Shown: in pieces, positions 27,860-36,512 of the stretch
How positions within the stretch are numbered: position 1 is the stretch's first letter
Layout of the letters: every line of letters begins with the position of its first letter
Source: G963422705 sp963422705
GTDB lineage: Bacteria; Poribacteria; WGA-4E; WGA-3G
DNA length: 64,000 nt
NCBI GenBank assembly: GCA_963422705.1
Contig: OY730443.1
Coordinates: forward strand, 2,170,001 to 2,234,000
Direction: 5' to 3'
Position numbers and translations under genes: made by a program
Notes under the pieces: model-generated
Database searches by the model: none
The model's input: the letters and a program-made list of their open reading frames with translations, nothing else
What the model was told of the DNA's origin: nothing

Positions 27860-28144
27860 TTATTCTTCGGAAGTGCTACCGAGAATGGTTTCGACATCTG
27901 AATGTGGACGGGGGATAACGTGTACCGACACCAATTCCCCGACAGATTTTGCGGCTTCGGCGCCTGCTTCTGTAGCGGCTTGCACTGCCCCCACATCCCC
28001 GCGAACCATAACGGTAACAAAACCACCGCCTACCTGTTCCTTACCAACCAATTTCACGTTGGCGGCTTTTACCATTGTGTCAGCGGCTTCAATCGCCCCA
28101 ATGAGTCCCCGCGTCTCAACCATTCCTAATGCTTCATTGCGCAT
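27860..28144 (-). CDS. BMC-domain shell hexamer protein (PduA/EutM/CcmK type)
   Basis: 94 residues with one BMC domain: EALGMVETRGLIGAIEAADTMVKAANV at the start, the VGGGFVTVMVRGDVGAVQAA strand-helix core and HVIPRPHSDVE at the end. Hexamers of this protein tile the facets of bacterial microcompartments. AAGGAG precedes the ATG. No pentamer (vertex) protein or trimer BMC-T protein appears in the window, so closed shells need genes encoded elsewhere. Confidence 0.95.
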   Translation of the reverse strand: MRNEALGMVETRGLIGAIEAADTMVKAANVKLVGKEQVGGGFVTVMVRGDVGAVQAATEAGAEAAKSVGELVSVHVIPRPHSDVETILGSTSEE

Positions 28145-28389
28145 ATTGTTAACTCCTTATCAATGAATGTGAAAAAATAAAGACTTGGCACCGTACAACT
28201 CACCCTTGATATGTGCAAGTAATGCTGTCCTAAGGATAAACGTAGTACCTTTAATCTAATCAAAATATCCTGCTTTGCTAAATTTGGGACAATTTGAGTG
28301 TATTTGTGTGACAGTGTTGGTTAAGGAAACACCTTCACTCGCCAGGGCCAGTTTTCTGTGCTATATGTCGGCAGCCTGGGAATGAATTG

Positions 28390-28447
28390 ATGTACTATTT
28401 TTGGACACGTTTCGATGCTGTGTGAAGCTTCCAGAAAAATAGTACAT
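28390..28447. repeat. 13-bp inverted repeat in the BMC / citrate synthase intergenic region
   Basis: ATGTACTATTTTT (28390-28402) and AAAAATAGTACAT (28435-28447) form a perfect inverted repeat with a 32-base spacer. It lies in the 665-base gap between two divergent transcription units (BMC locus on minus, TCA cluster on plus). It could be an operator or the remnant of a short mobile element. Apart from this, the gap contains the promoter at 28644-28672 and no convincing gene. Confidence 0.55.
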
Positions 28448-28643
28448 GTCTCGAAAAATCAACCTGAACGAACAGAAACTGTCCAGACTTTAGCCTTCTT
28501 TAAAATAATACTACAAATTCTCAATTTCTGCAAATAAATTTTTATGAGTTGTTATAAAAGTAGAAGAAGAAGGATATCGGTGAGATATTAGGTGGCGGTG
28601 GAGCATCGGCACCGACATAACAGGCTCCCAAAAAACTTTTATC

Positions 28644-28672
28644 TTGACTTTTGATTGAATATTTGATAGAAT
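28644..28672 (+). promoter_or_regulatory. sigma-70 promoter of the citrate synthase-like gene
   Basis: TTGACT at 28644-28649, a 17-base spacer and TAGAAT at 28667-28672. The leader to the start codon is about 130 bases. Confidence 0.6.
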
Positions 28673-28809
28673 ATTTTAGACGTTAATAACTGTGAGTCTA
28701 TAAACTTTTCTAACAGGGAGCGGGCGAATCCTCGGGCCACATCGGTACGCTTTGTCAACACACGCAGAAAAGAAAAACCATCAGATTTTCAATCAAGCAA
28801 GGAGATTTC

Positions 28810-30369
28810 ATGTTGAATAAGAATTTGGAGGCGAAAAAGGTAACAGCTGTCAGAAAAATTCTGTCCGAGGTTCCGGAAGCCTCGGCGTATGCCCCGGTAA
28901 CAGAATCCATGAATAGAGCAGATGAGTTAGGCGAGGAACAAATTGCAGCGGTGCTTAATAGTTTTAGTTCAATGCCACAATCCACCGCGGTTTTTGCCAA
29001 TCCCGCTTTGCATAAAGGAGTCGTGAAGTGCGGCGATGCGGAGATAACACTGAATATCCGCAGCTTTGCCATCCGTGGGGCTGTCTTGGAAAGCGAGATA
29101 GTCTCCGATGAGCTGAGTCCTGCTTTCGTTATCTTCGCCGGGCTTTTCGGCAAAAAACCGGAAAAACTTGCGAATGATATAGATGAAGAAATCATTTTAT
29201 CCGAGTTAATAGATAAGAAATTTTATAAGTTGACTGCGACTCGAAGAGACAGCGTGAAGGGTGAACAGCCACTCATCAACCAAGTTGCGGAATTTGTAAA
29301 AGCCTTTCCGGAAGCGGGCCCTGAAACCGTCATTCAACATTTCTCAACCCTCCGTAAACTCAGTGAACCTGGCCAGCGTGGAATTAACAGTGCCAGAACC
29401 GCCGGTGCACTGCTTTTTGAATTTATCAGTACACACATGGAAAATGTCGCCCTGGCAACCGTTTCTGCCTACATGCGTCACCAACTTCGGAGCAACCCCG
29501 CCCTTCATCCAAAAGTATTGGCAATGCGCGCTAATGATTTGATTACTGAACACCAGAAAAATGGAAAAACTGCCTTTCAAACTTCCTATAGTCTCCTGTT
29601 AGGGAGGGCGGCAAACCCCGTTGAGGCAAAAATTTTGGAGCGGATGGGAATCATACAGATACACCACGGTTCCGCCGGTTCCAATGTCGTAGCACGTTAT
29701 CTCGCGACTTTGCATGCCGGGGCAGTCTCCGACTTTTTCGTTGCTTCACAGATAACCCTTGATGGAGATAGACATTTCGGCGCCATTCATGATATGACAA
29801 CGTTTATGAATCAACTCGAATCATTAGATACCGCCGAATTGGAAGAGGCAATCCGGGCACGAATGCTCATCGCACTCCCAACTTTTGGACACCCTGAAAT
29901 CGCTGCAGCCGGCCGTGCAGACGAAATCCAGCAAGACCCGAGGCCCGCTATCTACATTAACCCACTCCTTGAAGCGATTGATAACGGCGATATACAACTC
30001 AACGACAGACAGAAAAAACGCTTGGCGATTATGCAGCGAATTTACCAACTCGCTTTTATTCAAGGGATTATTCGCCCCGGACGCGAAAACGAGCCCCCGC
30101 TCCGAGTAACGCCCAATACTGATTTCGGTGGATGGGTAGTACAAGAAGGATTGGACATCTACGAAACGGATCGAACGCTCCTCACATATATCTTCCGCGG
30201 CTTTGGATGGATGATGGATGCACGTGAACAACTCCAACTGAAAATTATCAGACCTGTTATTCCACCGCATCCGGATGTTATCCCCACATCTACCGACGAT
30301 GTCACCATCACCAACGAGGTGTTTGCGTTACACAACCGATTGGCTGAATCCAATGCTTTCGGTGAGTAG
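28810..30369 (+). CDS. divergent citrate synthase-like enzyme
   Basis: 519 residues. The overall similarity is low, but the citrate synthase active-site pattern is recognisable: His at 285/286 in IHHGSAGSNVVARYLATLHAG (family HxxNAST..AR), His322 in LDGDRHFGAIHDM (family GPxHGGA) and Asp376 in FGHPEI...QQDPRP (family GFGHxxY..DPR), with NTDFGGWVVQEGL for the final NVDFY strand. About 130 N-terminal residues are not typical. The next genes are icd and mdh, which supports a TCA role: oxaloacetate plus acetyl-CoA to citrate. AAGGAG precedes the ATG. A citryl-CoA or 2-methylcitrate type activity is also possible. Confidence 0.65.
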   Translation: MLNKNLEAKKVTAVRKILSEVPEASAYAPVTESMNRADELGEEQIAAVLNSFSSMPQSTAVFANPALHKGVVKCGDAEITLNIRSFAIRGAVLESEIVSDELSPAFVIFAGLFGKKPEKLANDIDEEIILSELIDKKFYKLTATRRDSVKGEQPLINQVAEFVKAFPEAGPETVIQHFSTLRKLSEPGQRGINSARTAGALLFEFISTHMENVALATVSAYMRHQLRSNPALHPKVLAMRANDLITEHQKNGKTAFQTSYSLLLGRAANPVEAKILERMGIIQIHHGSAGSNVVARYLATLHAGAVSDFFVASQITLDGDRHFGAIHDMTTFMNQLESLDTAELEEAIRARMLIALPTFGHPEIAAAGRADEIQQDPRPAIYINPLLEAIDNGDIQLNDRQKKRLAIMQRIYQLAFIQGIIRPGRENEPPLRVTPNTDFGGWVVQEGLDIYETDRTLLTYIFRGFGWMMDAREQLQLKIIRPVIPPHPDVIPTSTDDVTITNEVFALHNRLAESNAFGE

Positions 30370-30475
30370 AGATACGTTCTGTTTCTCCGGACGAGAGAGA
30401 CTTCTTTAAATCATTCATGCCTGCTTGAAGGCGAAACCCCCATATCTGGAAGAAGCACCTCAGAAAGGAATACCC

Positions 30476-31720
30476 GTGATTGAATTTGAGCGCTTAACAG
30501 GCCCAACAGAAGGCGAAAGAATTGAAATCGGCGACGGACAGAGGGTTGTCCCAAACAAACCGATTATCCCTGTAATTGAGGGCGACGGCATCGGCAGAGA
30601 TATTATGAAAACTACCCGCCGCGTTGTTGATGCCGCTATCCAAACCGCTTATGGTGGAGAAAAACAGCTTGTCTGGTTTGATGTCTACGCCGGCGAAAAC
30701 GCGATGGAGAAATACAACGAGTGGTTACCACAAGACACTTTCGACGCAATTCAATACTTTCGTGTCGCTTTAAAAGGACCTTTGACAACACCCGTTGGTG
30801 GCGGATTTCGCAGTTTAAACGTGACATTACGCCAAGTCCTTGAACTTTATGCCTGCATCAGGCCCGTCCGTTATTTCCAAGGCGTCCCCGCACCCGTCAC
30901 CCATCCTGAAAAAATGGATGTAGTCATCTTCCGAGAGAATACTGAAGACGTTTATGCCGGCATCGAGTGGGAGCAGGGAACACCGGACGCTAAAAAATTT
31001 ATTGAATTGCTTAGCACTGAAATGGGCGTCGAAGTTCGCGAAGACTCCGGCATCGGCGTAAAGCCGATTAGTATCTTCGGCACGAAACGTCTCGCACGCA
31101 TGGCAATCCAGTACGCGCTTGAACATGGAAGACGGAGTGTCACCTTTGTACATAAAGGCAACATCATGAAATTCACTGAAGGGGCTTTCTGTGCATGGGG
31201 GTACGAACTCGCTAAAGAGGAATTTGCAAACAAAACCATCACGGAAGCGGAACTCTATCGCGAATTCGACGGAAATCTGCCGGAAGGCAAAATCATCATC
31301 AACGACAGGATTGCCGATAGTATGCTACAGCAGATTTTGACGCGAACCGATGAATACGATGTCATCGTTACACCCAACCTGAACGGGGACTACCTATCGG
31401 ATGCAGCCGCAGCACAAGTCGGGGGCATTGGCATGGCACCCGGTGGAAATCTCAATGACGAAGTTGCCTTGTTTGAAGCAACACACGGCACCGCACCGAA
31501 ATACACCGACAGGGACGTTGTCAATCCGAGCTCCCTCATTCTATCCGCGGTGATGATGCTGGAGCATATCGGTTGGCAAGAAGCCGCCGAACTGATTATC
31601 GCCGGACTAGAGAAAACTATCCTACAAAAACAGGTGACATACGACCTCGAACGGTTGATGGCGGGGGCGACAAAGCTCCGGACATCCGAGTTTGGTACCG
31701 CAATTATCGAAAATTTTTAG
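30476..31720 (+). CDS. icd: isocitrate dehydrogenase (NADP-type)
   Basis: 414 residues from the GTG at 30476, which has AAAGGAA 6 bases upstream and gives the same length as E. coli Icd; a TTG at 30425 in frame would add 17 residues. Icd converts isocitrate to 2-oxoglutarate. Seen motifs: PIIPVIEGDGIGRDI, VALKGPLTTPVGGGFRSLNVTLRQ with the substrate Ser, RENTEDVYAGIEW, VTFVHKGNIMKFTEGAF and TPNLNGDYLSDAAAAQVGG. A partner of the adjacent citrate synthase-like and malate dehydrogenase genes. Confidence 0.95.
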   Translation: MIEFERLTGPTEGERIEIGDGQRVVPNKPIIPVIEGDGIGRDIMKTTRRVVDAAIQTAYGGEKQLVWFDVYAGENAMEKYNEWLPQDTFDAIQYFRVALKGPLTTPVGGGFRSLNVTLRQVLELYACIRPVRYFQGVPAPVTHPEKMDVVIFRENTEDVYAGIEWEQGTPDAKKFIELLSTEMGVEVREDSGIGVKPISIFGTKRLARMAIQYALEHGRRSVTFVHKGNIMKFTEGAFCAWGYELAKEEFANKTITEAELYREFDGNLPEGKIIINDRIADSMLQQILTRTDEYDVIVTPNLNGDYLSDAAAAQVGGIGMAPGGNLNDEVALFEATHGTAPKYTDRDVVNPSSLILSAVMMLEHIGWQEAAELIIAGLEKTILQKQVTYDLERLMAGATKLRTSEFGTAIIENF

Positions 31721-31850
31721 ACGCATCATGATGACGGGTTTGTTCCTCAAAATCCGTTGTTTTGCAGGTGGTGATAGTCAACCGGTGACGTACGATAGAA
31801 TTATTATACCATCGCAGTGAATTTTCTCCTGATAAAATTATCGAGCAGGC

Positions 31851-32000
31851 ATGTCATTAAAAACAAAACTGGTTTTAGTCGGAATTGGCGCGTTAAGCGC
31901 TATCGGAATCGCGATGGGTGTAGAGTTATATCGCTTACATAAGCGCATTTTAGAAGAACTCGTTGCCATCCGCGAGCAGGGTGAATCGAGAAATGAGTGA
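31851..32000 (+). CDS. short single-pass membrane protein between icd and mdh
   Basis: 49 residues: a basic start (MSLKTK), one hydrophobic helix (LVLVGIGALSAIGIAMGVEL) and a charged amphipathic C-terminal helix (HKRILEELVAIREQ). The ribosome site is weak (GAGCAGG). The composition is typical of small inner-membrane proteins and unlike random ORFs, but I cannot name a family. The rest of 31721-32100 holds no other gene. Confidence 0.5.
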   Translation: MSLKTKLVLVGIGALSAIGIAMGVELYRLHKRILEELVAIREQGESRNE

Positions 32001-32100
32001 TGACAATTCCTAACTGCGAGAATTAGCAATCGCTTTAACTCATTCCTAGGTTTTTCGGCATTTTATACAGTTAATACATATTCCCGAAATGGAGGAAAAT

Positions 32101-33027
32101 GTGGCAAGAAAGAAAATTAGTGTGATTGGAGCAGGTAACGTCGGCGCAACCGCGGCGTTCCTGATTGCGCAAAAACAACTCGCTGATGTCGTCATGATAG
32201 ACATCGTTGACGGTGTTCCCCAGGGCAAAGCACTTGATATGGCACAGATGGGCCCCGTAGAACTGTTCGATGCCGCAATTGATGGCGCCCTTGATTATGC
32301 GGAAACCGCTAATTCCGATGTGGTGATTATCACATCCGGTTCCCCACGCAAACCGGGAATGACGCGTGAAGACTTGTTGCAAACCAACGCTAAAATCGTA
32401 GGGAGCGTCACAGAAAACGTTGTCAAACACTCACCGGATTGCATCATCATGATGTTGACGAACCCCTTGGATATCATGACTTATCACGCTTGGAAAGTGT
32501 CGGGTTTCCCATCACATCGCGTTGTAGGGCAAGCAGGTGTTCTTGATTCTGCCCGGTGCCGTTACTTTATTTCGCTTGAATTGGGTGTCTCCATGGAAGA
32601 TATTCACGCCCTTGTGCTTGGTGGACACGGTGATACGATGGTTCCCTTACCGCGTTATACCACCGTCAACGGTATCCCGATTCCACAGTTGATATCCCAA
32701 GAGCGGATTGACGCAATAGTCCAACGCACGCGCGACGGCGGCGCTGAAATCGTGAATCTCCTCAACACGAGTGGATATTATGCAGCAGGCGCATCGTTAG
32801 CCCAGATGGCGGAAGCGATTATCTTGGACAAAAAACGGCTACTCCCTTGTTCTGCACACCTCACCGGACAATACGGCATTGAAACGCTGTACATCGGCGT
32901 TCCGATTAAACTCGGCGCGGGTGGCGTGGAGCAGATTATTGAAATCGAATTGACGAAGGAGGAACTCGCGTCCTTACACCATTCCGCGAAAACTTATCGG
33001 GAAGGTATTGCTTTACTCGGCTACTAA
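32101..33027 (+). CDS. mdh: malate dehydrogenase
   Basis: 308 residues from the GTG at 32101, preceded by GGAGG at 5 bases spacing; an ATG at 32089 overlaps this ribosome site and is less likely. The enzyme interconverts malate and oxaloacetate with NAD. Motifs: KISVIGAGNVGATAA (nucleotide loop), SGSPRKPGMTREDLL (substrate Arg loop), TNPLDIMTYHAWKVSG, GVLDSARCRYF and LVLGGHGDTMVPL with the catalytic His. It is of the LDH-like malate dehydrogenase type common outside the Proteobacteria. Confidence 0.95.
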   Translation: MARKKISVIGAGNVGATAAFLIAQKQLADVVMIDIVDGVPQGKALDMAQMGPVELFDAAIDGALDYAETANSDVVIITSGSPRKPGMTREDLLQTNAKIVGSVTENVVKHSPDCIIMMLTNPLDIMTYHAWKVSGFPSHRVVGQAGVLDSARCRYFISLELGVSMEDIHALVLGGHGDTMVPLPRYTTVNGIPIPQLISQERIDAIVQRTRDGGAEIVNLLNTSGYYAAGASLAQMAEAIILDKKRLLPCSAHLTGQYGIETLYIGVPIKLGAGGVEQIIEIELTKEELASLHHSAKTYREGIALLGY

Positions 33028-33089
33028 TGTGCTATTTGTGCGCCCGTGCTTTCAAAAATATCGATAATTTTATTCTGTAATGCTAGGGA

Positions 33090-33127
33090 AAAAGGCATTT
33101 GGTTTTCCGGAAAACGAAATGCCTTTT
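33090..33127. terminator. bidirectional terminator between mdh and dnaK
   Basis: AAAAGGCATTT (33090-33100) and AAATGCCTTTT (33117-33127) enclose GTTTTCC/GGAAAAC, with a single G-G mismatch on each side. The A-run in front and the T-run behind let it end both the convergent mdh and dnaK transcripts. Confidence 0.85.
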
Positions 33128-33137
33128 GATAGCTGCG

Positions 33138-35078
33138 TTACTTCTTGTCCTTGTCCTTGTCCTTGTCCTTGTCCTTATCCTCGTCAACGACTTCGTATTC
33201 AGCGTCAACAACATCACTATCCGCTGCTGCGGAAGGTTCGGCTTGTTCCTCAGCTGCCCCCGGGGGTGCCCCCGCCGTCTGCTGGTAAAGTTGCGCCGAG
33301 GCCTCATGCCATACCTGTGTGAGTGCATCACTTGCAGCTTTGATTTCCTCCTGATTGTTCGCTTCTAATGCCTGCTTGACGCGCGTGACAGCGTTATTGA
33401 CTTTTTCTTTCGTGGCATCATCTACTTTTTCGCCAAATTCCTTCAAGTTTTTCTCGGTTTCATAAACCTGCGAGTCGGCCTGATTTCGGGTTTCAACTTG
33501 TTCTTTTTTCTGCTTGTCCTCTTCAGCGTTAGCTTCGGCATCTTTCACCATCTGTTCAATTTCTGCTTCGGAGAGCCCGGAAGAGGCAGTAATCGTAATC
33601 TTCTGCTCTTTGCCAGTCGCCATATCTTTGGCAGACACATTGAGGATACCATTTGCATCAATATCAAATGTCACTTCAATTTGGGGCATTCCCCTGGGTG
33701 CCGGCGGCAGCTCGTCCAAGCGGAATCGGCCGATTGTCTTATTGTATACCGACTGTTCTCGCTCCCCTTGCAGGACATGCACGTCAACAGCGGTTTGGTT
33801 GTCTTCTGCAGTTGTGAATGTTTGTGATTTCTTCGTAGGAATCGTGGTATTCTTTTCAATCAACCGTGTGAATATCCCGCCTAGCGTCTCAATACCGAGT
33901 GAAAGGGGTGTCACATCGAGCAACAAAATGTCCTTGACTTCAGAATCCCCGGCTAGTACGCCACCTTGGATTGCGGCCCCAACGGCGACAACCTCATCCG
34001 GATTGACGCCCTTATGGGGTTCTCTTCCGAAGAGCTGCTGGACAGCTTCCTGCACTTTGGGCATCCGCGTCTGTCCGCCAACGAGGATAACTTCGTCAAT
34101 GTCCGACGGGCTCATTTCCGCATCAGAGAGTGCTTGGCGACACGGTTCAAGGGAACGTTCAACGAGCTCATCTGTAATCTGCTCCAATTTCGCCCGGGTG
34201 AGGGTTAGATTGAGGTGTTTTGGACCACTTGCATCGACGGTAATAAAGGGCAAATTGATGTCTGTCTGTAGCGTGCTTGAGAGTTCGCATTTCGCAGTCT
34301 CTGCTGCATCTTTGAGACGCTGCAACGCCATGTCATCATTGCGAAGATCGATACCTTCACTGCTGAGAAATTCTTGGGACATCCAGTCAATAATAGTTCC
34401 ATCAAAGTCATCGCCACCGAGATGTGTATCCCCATTTGTGCTTTTCACCTCAAAGACACCGTCGCCAATCTCCAGAATAGAGATGTCAAACGTGCCGCCA
34501 CCCAGGTCATAAACAGCAATTTTTCTGTCGCCTTCATTTTGTAAACCGTAGGCGAGGGATGCAGCGGTGGGTTCATTGATAATGCGTAGCACTTCTAATC
34601 CGGCAATTTTACCAGCATCGGCTGTCGATTGACGTTGTGAGTCGTTAAAGTAAGCCGGCACGGTGATAACGGCTTGCGTAATTTCTTCGCCGAGATATGC
34701 CTCCGCGGTTTCCTTCATCTTCCGTAAAACCATCGCCGAAATTTCAGGGGGTGAGTAATCTTTACCCTCAATGTTTACGGCGATATCTCCATCTCTATCG
34801 CTTTTTAATTCATAAGGTATGCGGGAAGCATCATTACCGAGCTCGCTGTATTTTCGTCCCATGAACCTTTTTATGGAAAAAATCGTATTTTTAGGATTGG
34901 TAATGGCTTGTCTTTTTGCAACTTGCCCGACGGGACGTTCCCCCTCCTTGGTAAAAGCGACAACTGAGGGAGTCGTCCGATTCCCCTCTGTGTTTTCAAT
35001 CACTTTCGCATCACCGCTCTCTAAGAGGGCAACACATGAATTTGTTGTTCCTAAATCAATCCCAATGACTTTACTCAT
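33138..35078 (-). CDS. dnaK: molecular chaperone DnaK (Hsp70)
   Basis: 646 residues, normal for DnaK. The N-terminal ATPase begins IGIDLGTTNSCVALLESG, with AVITVPAYFNDSQRQ and VYDLGGGTFDISILEIG; the substrate domain carries LLLDVTPLSLGIETLGG. It folds and holds client proteins with DnaJ and GrpE, neither of which is adjacent. The C-terminus ends in a Lys-Asp repeat encoded by a hexanucleotide array. AAAGGAT precedes the ATG. It is convergent with mdh. Confidence 0.97.
   Translation of the reverse strand: MSKVIGIDLGTTNSCVALLESGDAKVIENTEGNRTTPSVVAFTKEGERPVGQVAKRQAITNPKNTIFSIKRFMGRKYSELGNDASRIPYELKSDRDGDIAVNIEGKDYSPPEISAMVLRKMKETAEAYLGEEITQAVITVPAYFNDSQRQSTADAGKIAGLEVLRIINEPTAASLAYGLQNEGDRKIAVYDLGGGTFDISILEIGDGVFEVKSTNGDTHLGGDDFDGTIIDWMSQEFLSSEGIDLRNDDMALQRLKDAAETAKCELSSTLQTDINLPFITVDASGPKHLNLTLTRAKLEQITDELVERSLEPCRQALSDAEMSPSDIDEVILVGGQTRMPKVQEAVQQLFGREPHKGVNPDEVVAVGAAIQGGVLAGDSEVKDILLLDVTPLSLGIETLGGIFTRLIEKNTTIPTKKSQTFTTAEDNQTAVDVHVLQGEREQSVYNKTIGRFRLDELPPAPRGMPQIEVTFDIDANGILNVSAKDMATGKEQKITITASSGLSEAEIEQMVKDAEANAEEDKQKKEQVETRNQADSQVYETEKNLKEFGEKVDDATKEKVNNAVTRVKQALEANNQEEIKAASDALTQVWHEASAQLYQQTAGAPPGAAEEQAEPSAAADSDVVDAEYEVVDEDKDKDKDKDKDKK
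33147..33176. repeat. hexanucleotide repeat (GTCCTT)x5 in the 3' end of dnaK
   Basis: Five perfect copies of GTCCTT on the plus strand, with imperfect copies on either side, encode the (Lys-Asp)n tail of DnaK. Slippage would change tail length by two residues without changing frame. Confidence 0.85.
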
Positions 35079-35238
35079 TTCAACTATCCTTTCTTGTAAA
35101 TGATATCTTCTTTACACGATACGCCTAAAGTTTGTGGTTTATTCCGCTGAATCATTTGATGACACCCCCCTTCAAATGCGCAAGAGCTATGCCAATCCCA
35201 ACTGCCCGAAATTACGTATATTTGGGTGCAAACTCTGC

Positions 35239-35273
35239 CAAATTGACAGATTTTGTCACGATTCGTCAATTTG
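35239..35273. repeat. 9-bp inverted repeat upstream of dnaK
   Basis: CAAATTGAC (35239-35247) and GTCAATTTG (35265-35273) are perfect inverted copies with a 17-base spacer, about 160 bases before the dnaK start. It is not the CIRCE element (TTAGCACTC-N9-GAGTGCTAA). It may be an operator; no known regulator fits. Confidence 0.45.
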
Positions 35274-35339
35274 ACATACCACGGACGGGATATCTCTGCT
35301 TGAGGATACCCTATGTAGTGGCGTAACGGCCAAAATTCC

Positions 35340-35525
35340 GTCGGCATGTTCGACGCGAACGATACCTTCTTGCCACCGACGACATTAACCGCTTTCCCGA
35401 ATTTACGATGCGTCCACGTCGTATCACCTTCTAATTCGCGTCCTGCGCGTTTCAGGAGAGATTTGAGAGAAGCTGAACGCCGGCCGCTTCAAATGCGCCG
35501 GGGCGATTTTTGACAGCAATTTTTT
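35340..35525 (-). pseudogene. degenerate minus-strand coding remnants
   Basis: Within the gap 35079-35642 two minus-strand frames look coding but are short and shifted against each other: one reads IAVKNRPGAFEAAGVQLLS, the other ELEGDTTWTHRKFGKAVNVVGG and onward. The second recalls the KFGKAL..DG entry of LamG proteins found elsewhere in this window. There is no start codon with a ribosome site. Likely the wreck of a secreted LamG-like gene; low certainty. Confidence 0.3.
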
Positions 35526-35642
35526 ACCGCATATGTGTGGGTGATTCGCAACAATCCGCGTGCCTATGCTAGCAATCCGGGTGCCTGCGGTGATAAAACG
35601 CCGGCGTCCCGGCTAGCATCTTCTTATGCGACACAAAACATT

Positions 35643-36365
35643 CTAAGCAAATGGGAAGGTGCCTTGATACCCCCGAGGGCGGGAGACGTGCCAAACGCCT
35701 TCATACATCGGGGTAACTTGATAGTGGCATACGACATTGCTCCGTTCCATATCGTCGCGTTCTTTTGCGCCTTGGTGCGGGATGTGGTTGATGAACACAA
35801 CACAGTCACCTGCCTTTGGGTACAGAATAATATGTTCTTGTGCTTCACACCACGCCTCAAATTTAGGACGCTCCAGTGGGTACAAATGCGGTGGTTCTGT
35901 AAGATGTCCACCTTTAATAAACTTGAGGTGTCCTTCCCCCGGTTCATTGTCCTGAAAATAGAACGTTGTGTTAATTCCAGCGGGTGCCATTGCAAACGGG
36001 TGTTCTTCAACATACCGTTTTTCCTGCCAGTAACCGTAAAAATCCATGTGCCACTCTTGGAGATAGGGCCCGGGGTTGATGTGGGCTCGCAAACTACGGA
36101 GTTGACACTGTTTGCCCATTAATCCCTCAAGGTATGGGCGTACACTTGGATGTCCCACCAGGGGTGCATAAGTTTCGGGTTCCCGGTCAAGTAAACTATC
36201 GAACCACATGTTTCCGACGGCATTTAACCCCTCTTCCCACCCCATTTTACGAGCATGGTTAACCCGCTGGCGAATCTGCTCCGTTTCTTTCGGCGATAAT
36301 GCCCCTTCTATCAGAACGAACCCTTTTTGCTGAAGTTGCGCAAGTTTGTCTTGACTCTGTGCCAC
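35643..36365 (-). CDS. phytanoyl-CoA dioxygenase (PhyH) family protein
   Basis: 240 residues from a GTG at 36365 preceded by AAGGAG. The facial triad is visible as HxD in EWHMDFYGY and the distal His in HIPHQGAKERDD. This protein is smaller than and only distantly related to the two other PhyH-type proteins in the window. It probably uses Fe(II) and 2-oxoglutarate to hydroxylate an unknown small molecule. It lies downstream of a ThuA-like gene in the same direction. Confidence 0.8.
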   Translation of the reverse strand: MAQSQDKLAQLQQKGFVLIEGALSPKETEQIRQRVNHARKMGWEEGLNAVGNMWFDSLLDREPETYAPLVGHPSVRPYLEGLMGKQCQLRSLRAHINPGPYLQEWHMDFYGYWQEKRYVEEHPFAMAPAGINTTFYFQDNEPGEGHLKFIKGGHLTEPPHLYPLERPKFEAWCEAQEHIILYPKAGDCVVFINHIPHQGAKERDDMERSNVVCHYQVTPMYEGVWHVSRPRGYQGTFPFA

Positions 36366-36419
36366 AGTTCCATCTCCTTTGCAAAGCCAGCAGCCTTGCC
36401 GAGATACAAAGGTTTTGTT

Positions 36420-36439
36420 AGCGCGCGGTAGAGCGCGCT
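36420..36439. repeat. GC-rich hairpin between ThuA-like and PhyH genes
   Basis: AGCGCGC and GCGCGCT (36420-36426 and 36433-36439) make a perfect 7-bp stem with a 6-base loop in the 147-base spacer. There is no T-run on either side, so it is more likely a processing or stability element than a terminator. Confidence 0.4.
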
Positions 36440-36512
36440 TGTTATAGGTTTCCCAGACAGGCTGCGAGATAGCGTTAGAGAACCTGTCTTAAAACAAAAT
36501 CGGTAAACACGA

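Noticed and set aside
33514..34512. 332-codon plus-strand ORF opposite dnaK
   Set aside because: Serine/proline-rich translation without domains, no ribosome site; it mirrors the codon bias of dnaK on the other strand.
35079..35342. CIRCE heat-shock operator before dnaK
   Set aside because: No TTAGCACTC-N9-GAGTGCTAA-like sequence was found; the inverted repeat present has a different sequence and spacing.
35535..36122. 195-codon plus-strand ORF opposite the PhyH gene
   Set aside because: Antisense shadow; the minus-strand frame has the HxD...H triad and a ribosome site.
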